From an uncultured Chlorobiaceae bacterium (GTDB lineage: Bacteria; Bacteroidota; Chlorobiia; Chlorobiales; Chlorobiaceae), in the NCBI GenBank assembly GCA_903928225.1, contig CAIYPU010000152.1, forward strand, positions 1 through 34,535: a stretch of 34,535 nt of DNA. The letters are read 5' to 3'. The translations under genes were made by a program, and so were the position numbers. Position 1 is the stretch's first letter. Every line of letters starts with the position of its first letter. Below, piece after piece: positions 26,623 through 34,459 of this stretch. The notes beneath the pieces were generated by a model. That model searched no databases. It had not been told where the DNA came from and saw nothing but the letters and a program-made list of their open reading frames with translations.

Positions 26623-26789
26623 TAGCAATAGGGATATTTTATCAAGATCACATGACACAGTTTTCGTTGCCGCTCAATCTCCTGCACGATATAAATCAAT
26701 GAACTGCGATGACGTCATTTTCCGATACTTCGTTGTGTTAGTGTAAGTTTTGCGATATATTACCGGTTAATAACTGAAAGCGTGTCAAT

Positions 26790-28238
26790 ATGGTACAGAA
26801 TGATTCGAAGCCCACGGTCCTTGTTGCTGATGACAGTTCGGTAATCCGTACCCTCATCAGCCATCTGCTGAAAAGACTGGGGTATAACGTATTGACTGTC
26901 GAAAATGGCGAACAGTGTATCGAGTCGATCGAGCAGAACCAGGTCGATGTCGTTCTTCTCGACCTCAACATGCCCGTGAAAAGCGGGCTGGAAGTCCTCG
27001 CTTACCTTCAGGAAAAATCCTTTGTTTTTCCTGTCATCATCATTACGGCCATGGAAGATATAAGCCAGGCTGTAAAATGCATCAAGCTCGGAGCGTATGA
27101 ATACCTGACAAAGCCGGTGGACAAGCAGCGCCTTGAAATCCTGCTGAGAAATGCCCTTGCCGAATCCGGACTGAAGCAGAAAATAAACGAACTGAGAAAG
27201 GAGCTTAAACAGAAGGATATTTTTAATTTTATCGTCGGTGCCAGCCCAGCGGTCAAGCAATGCATCGAGCAGGCCATGCAGGTCATGGAAACTGACATGA
27301 ACGTCCTGATCAACGGAGAGAGCGGAACGGGCAAGGAGCTTTTTGCACAGGCGATCCATAATGGAAGCAAAAGAAAGCAGGGGCCTTTTGTGACCATCAA
27401 CTGTGCGGCCATATCGAACGATCTTGCAGACAGCCTGCTTTTCGGGCACCTCAAAGGATCATTTACCGGTGCGAACAGCGACCATACCGGCTTTTTCGAG
27501 CAGGCTGACCATGGCACGATCTTTCTCGATGAAATCGGTGACATGAATATCGATATACAGGCCAAGGTCCTTCGTGTTCTGCAGGAAAAAAAGATCAGGC
27601 GTATAGGCGAAAAAAAGGAAAGGCCGGTCGATTTCAGGCTTATTTCAGCCACTCATCGTGACTTCACCGAAGCGATAGCTACAAATGCTTTCAGGGCGGA
27701 CCTTTATTACCGGCTCGAAGAGTATCCGCTCTATATTCCCCCACTCAGGGACAGGGATGACGATATCGTCCTTCTTGCAAGGCATTTTCTCAATGAATTC
27801 TGCAAGGCGAACAATATCGAACCTCCCGAGATTTCGACCAGGGCACTGAATTCGCTGAAGGCTTACCGCTGGCCGGGCAATATCCGTGAGCTTCAGAATG
27901 TTATCCGGCGGGCCGTCATCAACCGGAAAGGCAAGCTGATCGATACCTTCAATCTTCCGTCGGCCAGTTCACAGGGACAGCAGGAACATGAGGCTGTCCC
28001 GGAGAGGGCAGCGACAGCCGATGACATTGCAGGGTTTAATGCAAAACTGCTTCCGGAAAGCGACCTTCAGGGGCAGCCCATTCTGAAGGACATGGAACTG
28101 CAGGCTATTCTCAAGGCCTATAAGCAGTGCGGCGGGAACCAGACCAAAACTGCGGAGCTTCTCGGCATAAGCAGATCAACGCTGATCCGTAAAATGAAAC
28201 GGCTGGACCTTACAAAGACGATTTCCCTCAATCAGTGA
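26790..28238 (+). CDS. luxO-like: LuxO-like sigma54-dependent response regulator (NtrC family)
   Basis: A 482-residue regulator with an N-terminal receiver (D14, D15, phospho-acceptor D58, T87, K108). The AAA+ domain has Walker A GESGTGKE (176-183), the sigma54-contact loop GSFTGA (223-228, normally GAFTGA), Walker B GTIFLDEIGD (242-251) and arginine-finger region FRADLYYRL (301-309). A Fis-type helix-turn-helix (about 447-470, GGNQTKTAELLGISRSTL) follows. Domain order is that of NtrC and LuxO. Position just downstream of a CqsS-like kinase with its own HPt makes it the likely relay end point, like LuxO after LuxU. A linker of about 40 low-complexity residues (392-430) precedes the DNA-binding domain. 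NtrC-type regulators are common, so the LuxO label rests mainly on context. Confidence 0.9.
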   Translation: MVQNDSKPTVLVADDSSVIRTLISHLLKRLGYNVLTVENGEQCIESIEQNQVDVVLLDLNMPVKSGLEVLAYLQEKSFVFPVIIITAMEDISQAVKCIKLGAYEYLTKPVDKQRLEILLRNALAESGLKQKINELRKELKQKDIFNFIVGASPAVKQCIEQAMQVMETDMNVLINGESGTGKELFAQAIHNGSKRKQGPFVTINCAAISNDLADSLLFGHLKGSFTGANSDHTGFFEQADHGTIFLDEIGDMNIDIQAKVLRVLQEKKIRRIGEKKERPVDFRLISATHRDFTEAIATNAFRADLYYRLEEYPLYIPPLRDRDDDIVLLARHFLNEFCKANNIEPPEISTRALNSLKAYRWPGNIRELQNVIRRAVINRKGKLIDTFNLPSASSQGQQEHEAVPERAATADDIAGFNAKLLPESDLQGQPILKDMELQAILKAYKQCGGNQTKTAELLGISRSTLIRKMKRLDLTKTISLNQ

Positions 28239-28255
28239 GAACCTGATATTCAAAC

Positions 28256-28280
28256 ATGAGCCCTTATTCATGAGGCTCAT
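28256..28280 (+). terminator. Possible hairpin after the LuxO-like gene
   Basis: ATGAGCC (28256-28262) and GGCTCAT (28274-28280) form a 7-bp stem just after the stop codon. It has no T run, so it may only stabilise the 3' end ahead of the stronger terminator next to it. Confidence 0.35.
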
Positions 28281-28283
28281 GAA

Positions 28284-28319
28284 ATACGAATCCCCGCGAC
28301 CAGGCGGGGATTTTCGTAT
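28284..28319. terminator. Bidirectional terminator shared by the LuxO-like gene and the small HTH gene
   Basis: The stem ATACGAA-TCCCCGC (28284-28297) pairs with GCGGGGA-TT-TTCGTAT (28304-28319), with a 6-base loop and a 2-base bulge. It lies between two convergent stops (28238 and 28340). Confidence 0.78.
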
Positions 28320-28339
28320 CTGAGTGTGGCACTTTTCCG

Positions 28340-28519
28340 TTACTTTTTCGCTTCCCAGTAACACCGCTTCGGAGAAACGATACGATCTTCATCCTTGAGC
28401 GATTTCATCGCCTTGTCAACTGCCTTGCGGTCAAGCCCGGTCAGTTCTGCTATCTGGCCTGCGCTGAGGGGCTCTGCCGATTTCCTTATGACTTCAAGTA
28501 CCTGTTCTTTTGCTTCCAT
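28340..28519 (-). CDS. Small winged-helix/HTH DNA-binding protein (59 aa)
   Basis: An intact frame from ATG at 28519 to TAA at 28340, found by translating the minus strand. The sequence begins [21 protein letters not shown] and continues [33 protein letters not shown], a compact MarR/IclR-like helix-turn-helix (helix 2 QIAELTG, recognition helix [12 protein letters not shown]) followed by a short wing. Such stand-alone small HTH proteins occur in Chlorobi and Deltaproteobacteria with unknown targets. It follows the zinc-ribbon gene by 71 bp on the same strand and ends at a terminator, so the two probably form a mini-operon behind the sigma54 promoter at 28875-28890. Confidence 0.8.
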   Translation of the reverse strand: MEAKEQVLEVIRKSAEPLSAGQIAELTGLDRKAVDKAMKSLKDEDRIVSPKRCYWEAKK

Positions 28520-28590
28520 GATTATTAAGGTCGAAAAATATGACCCGTATTACGCTTAGAGAAGTATTTCAGTTTCTGGTTGTGCAGGCC

Positions 28591-28800
28591 TTATCTGCTC
28601 CAGTCGAACTTGACGCCACACCTGCAATGATGTCCTGTAATGAACTCGCGACCGCAGGAAGGGCACTTGAAAATCGGTATATCGCCACCGGAAAGGCTGG
28701 CTGTATCATAACCAACCAACACCGGCTTTACCGTATTGAGCAATACCGCCTTAAGACGATCGATAAGAGTCATGTTCGAGTTTTTATGATTGTTTGTCAT
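28591..28800 (-). CDS. Small zinc-ribbon protein (69 aa)
   Basis: A 69-residue protein ending in a zinc ribbon: KCPSCGREFITGHHCRCGVKFDWSR, where CxxC and CxC plus a nearby HH can bind one metal ion. The N-terminal half is a short basic helix (LIDRLKAVLLNTVKP). The start at 28800 is well supported by AAGGAGG about 8 bp upstream, one of the best ribosome sites in the window. No family name recognised; such proteins often contact RNA, DNA or protein partners. It is the first gene of a probable two-gene unit with the 59-residue HTH protein, under a predicted sigma54 promoter next to a sigma54 activator gene. Confidence 0.78.
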   Translation of the reverse strand: MTNNHKNSNMTLIDRLKAVLLNTVKPVLVGYDTASLSGGDIPIFKCPSCGREFITGHHCRCGVKFDWSR

Positions 28801-28874
28801 GGCTCGTCCCTCCTTGCGCAGTATTGATTGAATCTTCAGTTCTGTTTGTTTCTGTTGTCATTTGTATATATAGG

Positions 28875-28890
28875 TGCAAAAAGTATGCCG
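28875..28890 (-). promoter_or_regulatory. Predicted sigma54 (-24/-12) promoter for the zinc-ribbon/HTH mini-operon
   Basis: On the minus strand the site is CGGCATACTTTTTGCA, with GG and GC 10 bp apart (GG 28889-28888, GC 28877-28876). It matches the sigma54 consensus and is identical to the site at 26452-26468 in 14 of 16 positions. The start codon of the zinc-ribbon gene is about 75 bp downstream, behind a good ribosome site. A near-identical 15-16 bp element (GATTGATCTTCAGTT at 28896-28910, GATTGAATCTTCAGTT at 28826-28841) brackets it. Confidence 0.62.
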
Positions 28891-29527
28891 ATTGCGATTG
28901 ATCTTCAGTTATGTATATTATTTATAAAGAGATGGGCGTGAAATTAGATAATAATCAACTTGTGTCAATGTGCGCCGGAATGATACAGCCTGATTCAATA
29001 GTTGTTTCATTTCAGCTCTTTCCCGGTTGGCCTGAATGAGGTTGTCGGGCGAAAATGGAGAAGGTAATTGCATTCTGATGTGTTATTCCGAAACAGCCGG
29101 GTTGTTGTTCTGAATACCAGCATTACAACAAGTGAAAGGGCGAAGATTGCCTTTTCAGGATTTGCTGCAGCTCAGGGAACATGACAGGCAAGATTTTTCA
29201 GGCGATGTTAATCCCCCCAAAAAAAGGTTACCATGCTTTGCAAGGCTGTTCTGTCACCGGGAAACAAATCATTTGGAGGTGACTTTGAGGATATTCAGGA
29301 AGGGGGCACTACTGCATGCTGATCGAAACAGAGCGCGGAAAGCTTTTTAAGCAAATTTTAAGGCTTCTCTCAGCTTCTTTTAGGAACAGTGGTTTTACCT
29401 TGTTTTTCCAATGAGGATCAGGCTGTCATTCGCCTGATGGAAAGAATGCCATGCTGAAGGTTTTTTCGGCACAGATAATAATTGCCCGGCAGATTGTTTT
29501 CAGTACAAGAAGGAAAAAAAACAGATC
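28891..29527. other. Gene-free region upstream of the two-component system
   Basis: No convincing gene; a GTG-initiated frame at 29132-29350 lacks a ribosome site and looks random. It holds TTGTGTCA at 28960-28967 and GTTGTTTCAT at 29001-29010, similar to the dyad before the LuxO-like gene. A hairpin ATCAGGC/GCCTGAT at 29417-29438 lies about 90 bp before the response-regulator gene. Confidence 0.5.
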
Positions 29528-30205
29528 ATGAGATTACTGATCATAGAGGATGAACCGGGCATAGCCGGGTTTCTCAAGGAAGGGCTTGAAGAGGAATATT
29601 TTGCCGTCGATACCGCATCAGACGGGAAAAGCGGCCTTGACCTCGCCATGACGAACGAGTACGATCTGCTCATCATCGACTGGATGCTTCCCGGGCTGAG
29701 CGGGATCGAAGTTTGCCGGCAGGTCAGGAAGTCCGGAAATCAGGTCCCCGTCATTCTCCTGACCGCCAGAGATACCCTCGAGGATGTCGTGTTCGGGCTT
29801 GACAACGGAGCGAACGATTACATAAAAAAACCTTTCGAGTTCGAGGAGTTGCTGGCACGCATAAGGGTACAGTTGCGGAACAGGAACGATGGCGATGATT
29901 CCCTCAAAGCTGGTGAACTCATGCTCAATCCCGTCACGCACCAGGCATTTTGCGGCAACAGCGAGATTGTGCTCACCCCGAAAGAGTTTTCCCTTCTCGA
30001 GTACCTCATGCGAAACAAGGCAAAGGTCTGTACCAGAAGCCGTATCATCGAGCACGTGTGGGATATCCATTTCGATTCGGATACTTCGGTGATCGATGTC
30101 TATATCACCTTCCTTCGCAAAAAGCTCGATGCAGCAGGCTGTTGCGGGCTGATCCAGACAATCCGCGGGGTGGGCTACATCATTCGCGAACAGGATAACC
30201 AATGA
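29528..30205 (+). CDS. OmpR/PhoB-family response regulator
   Basis: A 225-residue regulator: receiver domain with E7/D8, phospho-acceptor D51 in IIDWMLPG, T79 and K101, then a winged-helix DNA-binding domain (EIVLTPKEFSLLEYLMRNKAKVCTR and VIDVYITFLRKKLD) ending with TIRGVGYIIRE. The receiver's DWMLPG and overall style resemble the CopR/CusR/QseB branch. The signal cannot be assigned, since no obvious target gene lies beside it. Its stop overlaps the start of the kinase gene by ATGA (30202-30205), so the two are translationally coupled. Confidence 0.93.
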   Translation: MRLLIIEDEPGIAGFLKEGLEEEYFAVDTASDGKSGLDLAMTNEYDLLIIDWMLPGLSGIEVCRQVRKSGNQVPVILLTARDTLEDVVFGLDNGANDYIKKPFEFEELLARIRVQLRNRNDGDDSLKAGELMLNPVTHQAFCGNSEIVLTPKEFSLLEYLMRNKAKVCTRSRIIEHVWDIHFDSDTSVIDVYITFLRKKLDAAGCCGLIQTIRGVGYIIREQDNQ

Positions 30206-31719
30206 AAAAAGATGCAGGCATTCCCATAACGGCAAAAGGATTTTTGAGAAAAAGGCTCAACTCGATGAGCCTCAGGAGCCGAATCGCACTTTATTATACC
30301 GGGGCTACGGCGATTCTTGTCGCACTGGTTTTCACCGCGGTCTATTTCCTTGTCGATCGTGTCGTGTACAGGCAGTTTGACGATGAGCTCAGGGGCGAGA
30401 TTACCGAAATCTTCACTGAGGCCCGTTTTCCTGGCGAGAAGTTCGGGAACCTGTCGGCATTCAGTTCTGTCGATATCGATGACAAGAATGAAGGTGAGGA
30501 TGAAGACGAAGATGATGACAAGAGCAGGCGCACCGGTGTTTCCGGAGAAAGCCTGCAGAGCAGGGGGGACGTCGAATATATCCAGATTATCGATGATAAA
30601 GGACGGATTTTCAGAAAATCCTTAAATATTTTCAGGGATACGCTCGCTTTTGACATTCGTCACAAGGAACGATATTTTTTTACGGCCAGTCTTTGGGGAG
30701 CACCCGTTCGCCAGGTACAGGTTCCTCTCGTAAACAGTGACAAGCGGACACTTGGGTTCCTTATCATTGCCGTGCCGATGAAAAATGCCATCATTGTCCT
30801 GCATGACCTTGAAAAGGTTTTTTTCCTCTCTTTTCCGGTCATCATTCTCACCTTGTTCTTACTGAGCCGGGCAATCGCCGGCAGGAGTATACGGCCAGTT
30901 GAGAAGGTTATCGCAACTGCCGAGCAGATGACGCAGTCGAACCTCGACCGGAGGATAGTCATGCCTCCGAACCGTGATGAGCTCTACCGTCTCTCGGCAA
31001 CCATAAACTCTTTCCTCGACCGCATACAGGAAGCCTTCCAGCGGGAAAAACAGTTTACGGCCGATGCTTCCCATGAACTGAAAACACCGCTTGCCGCAAT
31101 TAAGGGAACCCTCGAAGTGCTGCAGCGCAAGCCGCGGGAACGGGAATATTACGAGTCGAAAATCCAGTACTGCCTGGGAGAGGTCAACCGCATGACGGTG
31201 CTCATCGATCAGCTGCTGATGCTTGCCCGTCATGAAAGCACCTCTATGACATCGAGCATAGAAACGATAGTCCTTGCCAGCCATGCCGCGGATGCGGTTG
31301 AAAGGCTCAGGCATGTTGCTGATGAAAAAAAGATAACCTTCGATCTCGAACTCGATGAAACACTCAGGGTGGCGGCTGATCCCGCCATGCTCGGCATTAT
31401 CCTTGAAAACCTGCTTTCAAATGCCGTAAAATTTTCTCCGTACGGCTCGTCAGTTTCACTTGCCGTTAAACGTAATGATGCGTTTGCAACGTGCGTTGTT
31501 CGCGATAACGGCATAGGTATTCCCACAGACAGGCTCCAGAATGTCTTCGAAAGGTTTTACCGCGTCGATCAGTCGAGAAACTCGGCTACCGGCGGGTCGG
31601 GCCTGGGCCTGGCCATTGTCAGGAAGCTCGCCGATCTGCAGAAAATCCGTATTGCCATCAGCAGTGTAAAGAACGAAGGGACCGCAGTCACCCTCATTTT
31701 TCCCGGTGTTCAGCAATGA
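30202..31719 (+). CDS. Membrane sensor histidine kinase, partner of the OmpR-type regulator
   Basis: A 505-residue kinase. Membrane helix 1 is at about 29-51, a periplasmic domain at about 52-195, helix 2 at about 206-224, then HAMP (RSIRPVEKVIATAEQM). HisKA has H291 in FTADASHELKTPLAAIKG, followed by HATPase with NLLSNAVKFSPYG, DNGIGIP and GGSGLGLAIV. The periplasmic part carries an unusual acidic run, GEDEDEDDDK (98-107), that could bind cations. The general layout is CusS-like, but cation sensing is only inferred. It follows the regulator gene with an ATGA overlap. Confidence 0.93.
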   Translation: MKKDAGIPITAKGFLRKRLNSMSLRSRIALYYTGATAILVALVFTAVYFLVDRVVYRQFDDELRGEITEIFTEARFPGEKFGNLSAFSSVDIDDKNEGEDEDEDDDKSRRTGVSGESLQSRGDVEYIQIIDDKGRIFRKSLNIFRDTLAFDIRHKERYFFTASLWGAPVRQVQVPLVNSDKRTLGFLIIAVPMKNAIIVLHDLEKVFFLSFPVIILTLFLLSRAIAGRSIRPVEKVIATAEQMTQSNLDRRIVMPPNRDELYRLSATINSFLDRIQEAFQREKQFTADASHELKTPLAAIKGTLEVLQRKPREREYYESKIQYCLGEVNRMTVLIDQLLMLARHESTSMTSSIETIVLASHAADAVERLRHVADEKKITFDLELDETLRVAADPAMLGIILENLLSNAVKFSPYGSSVSLAVKRNDAFATCVVRDNGIGIPTDRLQNVFERFYRVDQSRNSATGGSGLGLAIVRKLADLQKIRIAISSVKNEGTAVTLIFPGVQQ

Positions 31720-31835
31720 TGGGTATACACGGTGTTTTCATGAGAAGCGCCCTGTCTGTCGGGCTCCGGCATGAACATTCAGCACGGAGGGCTGTTCGGA
31801 ATTAGACTCGTTCCATGCAGACAAGTAAGGGGACT

Positions 31836-33050
31836 TCAGCGCGGGGTATTGACTTCAAGTTTCAGGACAAGGGGCAGATGGTCTGAATAACCTCCGGCGT
31901 AGCGGCCTTTTTCGTAAGTTGGCCAGGGTTTTCCGTCATCAGGATCGAGCATCCGGAAAAATGAGAAACACCTGAACCCTTCCGCAGGAAACCATATTCC
32001 CGCGGGATCGAGCATTGCTGGCGAGAGCAGTATCTGGTCAATCCGCTGCCAATTGTTTCTGAACCGGTAACTGCCTTTCTGACTGCTTCCGCTCCAGCAG
32101 TTGAAAAGTGACAAGTTTCGTTCTGCAAGTACTTTCCGGGTATCGAACGAAGACCGGAGCACCTCTTTCACCGAACGGTTTTCCGGTCCGTCGTTGAAAT
32201 CACCCATGATGATGAGCTTCTCTTTCGGATTGCGCAGCATCAGGCTGTCCGCGATATGGCGGCAGACGAACGCTGCGGCGATTCTTTTCGGTTCGCTCCA
32301 GGCTGTATCGAACGAGCGGGAAGGCCAGTGGTTGACGATAACATGGAATGGCCGGTTTTCTGCAGAAAAACCTGCCACAATGATCTCTCGCGCGGAAGGC
32401 ACGGTGTATACTTTCATTGTACGGAAAACAATGCTCTGCGGATTGCAGGCAATCCCGATGTCGATGCCCCTCGGGTCGGATGACTCGACATAAAGCGTTT
32501 TATAGTGGATACCTTCAAGAGGGGTGAGGGTTTCAACGAATGTTTTCCTGTTTTCGACTTCGGCAAAAACAAGAATATCCGGGTATTTTCCATAATCCGG
32601 ATGCGCTTTAACGGCAGAAATGAGGTGCCGGAGGCGCATCTGTTTAAGCCGCAGCTTTTTCGGGGTCCAGTGAAGCCTCCCGGCAGGCGTGAACTCATCG
32701 TCGGCAGTAGCTGGATTGTCAACCGTGTCGAACAGGTTTTCGACATTCCACCAGAGAATCACAAGCTCTTTTCCTTTGCTGCTATGATTGTTTCTTTTAT
32801 TGGCATTGATGCCAGTTGGAAGGGTTTTCCGGGGATTGTCCGTTGCCGATATGCCGCATTGAAGAGGCTGAAGCATGAACAGCAGCAGCAATAGAAAGGT
32901 TCTGTGGTGTTTCAAGGGCAGACAGATCGTTTCGGATAACTGGTGGAGCCTCCTGTTACGCTGAAGATACGCATTGTAGGAACATTCCGCTTCATAAGTG
33001 ACCGGTTTTCTTGCACCGGTCTCCAGAATCATCGTCACAGCTAACGACAT
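31836..33050 (-). CDS. Endonuclease/exonuclease/phosphatase-family protein, probably exported
   Basis: A metal-dependent EEP-fold hydrolase (DNase I-like). Motifs are ILWWNVENLFDTVDNP with the catalytic Asn, DILVFAEVENRKTF (Glu), IVNHWPSR, IIMGDFNDGPENRSV and the C-terminal GGYSDHLPLVLKL (Asp-His pair). The full frame gives 404 residues, but the true start is doubtful. A hydrophobic export segment (HHRTFLLLLLFMLQPLQ) lies about 48-64 residues in, so initiation at a TTG near 32915 or another non-ATG codon would give a normal signal peptide. The substrate is unknown; members degrade DNA, sugars phosphates or lipids. It converges on the histidine kinase gene. Confidence 0.85.
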   Translation of the reverse strand: MSLAVTMILETGARKPVTYEAECSYNAYLQRNRRLHQLSETICLPLKHHRTFLLLLLFMLQPLQCGISATDNPRKTLPTGINANKRNNHSSKGKELVILWWNVENLFDTVDNPATADDEFTPAGRLHWTPKKLRLKQMRLRHLISAVKAHPDYGKYPDILVFAEVENRKTFVETLTPLEGIHYKTLYVESSDPRGIDIGIACNPQSIVFRTMKVYTVPSAREIIVAGFSAENRPFHVIVNHWPSRSFDTAWSEPKRIAAAFVCRHIADSLMLRNPKEKLIIMGDFNDGPENRSVKEVLRSSFDTRKVLAERNLSLFNCWSGSSQKGSYRFRNNWQRIDQILLSPAMLDPAGIWFPAEGFRCFSFFRMLDPDDGKPWPTYEKGRYAGGYSDHLPLVLKLEVNTPR

Positions 33051-33180
33051 ACGATGCTTGTCTGAAATCAGGCGTGGTCCGAAGCGGTGGCGGCATCCTG
33101 TTCAAGCTGCTCTTCTGTCATGAATGGGAGGACAGGCAAGATGCTTTACGAGATTGTGGCGATGCTGAATGGATAGAACT

Positions 33181-34353
33181 TCATGCGAAGATATCACCGA
33201 TCCTCTCGATCAGTTCAGACAGGCTTACCACGGTTATTCCCGGCCTGACAGGATACCCTTTCCCGACGGGAGCCACGATAAACGTATGAACGGGCGACAC
33301 ATCCGCTATCGCTGAACCGTTGCCTCTGGTCAGAGCCGGAGCCATCGATGCCTTGCATTCTATGGCAACGCGCCGACCTGACTTCTGCATGACGATATCC
33401 AATTCCGCCCCGTTGGATGTTCGGTAGTAAAACAGCTCACAACCGGGAAACATCCCCTGAATGTTCATCAGCACCAGTGTTTCCCAGAGCGAACCGAAAA
33501 CCGGATGTCCCGCAATCTGGTTGAAACCGGAAAGACCGAGCAGAGCTGCAACAATACCGGTGTCTGCTACGAACACCTTTGGTGTTTTCACCAGACGCTT
33601 GCCTTCATTGGAAAGCAATGGCGGCAGCATCACAACCATGAAGGTCTGCTGAAGCAGATCGAGATAATTCCTTACTGAAGTGTGGCTTACACCAAGAGCC
33701 CCCCCGATGGCAGAAAGCTTGACCATCTGCCCGTTATGATGAGCGAGCATCTGCCAGAGCCTTCTCATCGTTGCTGGTGAAAACCCGCTCCATTGCAGGA
33801 GGTCACGTTCCAGAAACGTCCTGATGAAATCCTCCCGCCAGTCGAACGACACCTGTTCATCCTTTTGCAAAAGGCTTCGGGGAAATCCTCCGCGAGAGAG
33901 GTACTCCTCGATAGTAACACAACCCTTGACCTCTTCCCACAAAAATGGGGTCAGGCGTTTATAAGTGATTCGTCCGGCAAGCGATTCGGAGCTTTGTTTC
34001 AACAGGTCCCGGGAAGCCGATCCGAGAACGAGAAAATGACCATTCCCGCCCCAGTCGTCCACCAGACTGCGAATCAGCGGAAAGAGCTCCGGCTTCCGCT
34101 GCACTTCGTCAATACAAAGCAGTTTGTCCTTCTGGTTCAGCAGGAACCATTCAGGGTCATCGAGTTTCCGGAGGTCGGAAGGGCGTTCGAGATCGAGATA
34201 AACAAAGGGCCGGTCATAGTGTACAAGATGCCGGATCAGCGTTGACTTGCCGCACTGCCGGGGTCCGACAATCGCTGTGACAGGATAGTTTTTCAGCCCC
34301 AGTTGAACTTCTCCTGCAATTATCCGATCAAGATACTCTTTGCAAGTAACCAT
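33181..34353 (-). CDS. AAA_14/DUF4143 ATPase
   Basis: A 390-residue protein of the large AAA_14-DUF4143 family. Walker A is VGPRQCGKST (29-38), Walker B LLCIDEVQRKPELFP, and sensor region VLGSASRDLLKQSSESLAGR. A winged-helix segment (SAIGGALGVSHTSVRNYLDLL) and the C-terminal DUF4143 part with SNGAELDIVMQKSGRRVAIECKAS, a PD-(D/E)xK nuclease-like core (E-x-D ... E-x-K), follow. The function is unsettled; such genes are widespread in anaerobes, often in accessory DNA. The ATG at 34353 is used; the upstream TTG at 34377 adds only eight residues. Its start lies inside a 10-bp inverted repeat. Confidence 0.9.
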   Translation of the reverse strand: MVTCKEYLDRIIAGEVQLGLKNYPVTAIVGPRQCGKSTLIRHLVHYDRPFVYLDLERPSDLRKLDDPEWFLLNQKDKLLCIDEVQRKPELFPLIRSLVDDWGGNGHFLVLGSASRDLLKQSSESLAGRITYKRLTPFLWEEVKGCVTIEEYLSRGGFPRSLLQKDEQVSFDWREDFIRTFLERDLLQWSGFSPATMRRLWQMLAHHNGQMVKLSAIGGALGVSHTSVRNYLDLLQQTFMVVMLPPLLSNEGKRLVKTPKVFVADTGIVAALLGLSGFNQIAGHPVFGSLWETLVLMNIQGMFPGCELFYYRTSNGAELDIVMQKSGRRVAIECKASMAPALTRGNGSAIADVSPVHTFIVAPVGKGYPVRPGITVVSLSELIERIGDIFA

Positions 34354-34389
34354 GTATTTTGAAAGTTTTAATTTCAATTTACATGGTTA
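34347..34389. promoter_or_regulatory. Inverted repeat over the start of the DUF4143 gene
   Basis: TAACCATGTA (34347-34356) and TACATGGTTA (34380-34389) are a perfect 10-bp dyad with a 23-bp AT-rich spacer. One arm contains the start codon. It may allow autoregulation or hide the start in a hairpin. Confidence 0.4.
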
Positions 34390-34459
34390 TTCGGCGAATC
34401 CAAAAAAGAACAAGCAAAGATTCCGGAAGAGGTATCAGGAAAATTGTAAAAAACGGAAG

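Noticed and set aside
25869-26790. Direct Qrr sRNA homologue
   Set aside because: I looked for a sigma54 promoter followed by a short transcript with a typical terminator. The only sigma54 site here leads into a protein-like frame, and no Qrr-like core could be recognised.
29132-29350. 72-codon plus-strand frame
   Set aside because: GTG start, no ribosome site, no recognisable or protein-like pattern.
29468-29487. CGGCACAG ... TTGC before the response-regulator gene as a sigma54 promoter
   Set aside because: GG and GC are 14 bp apart instead of 10.
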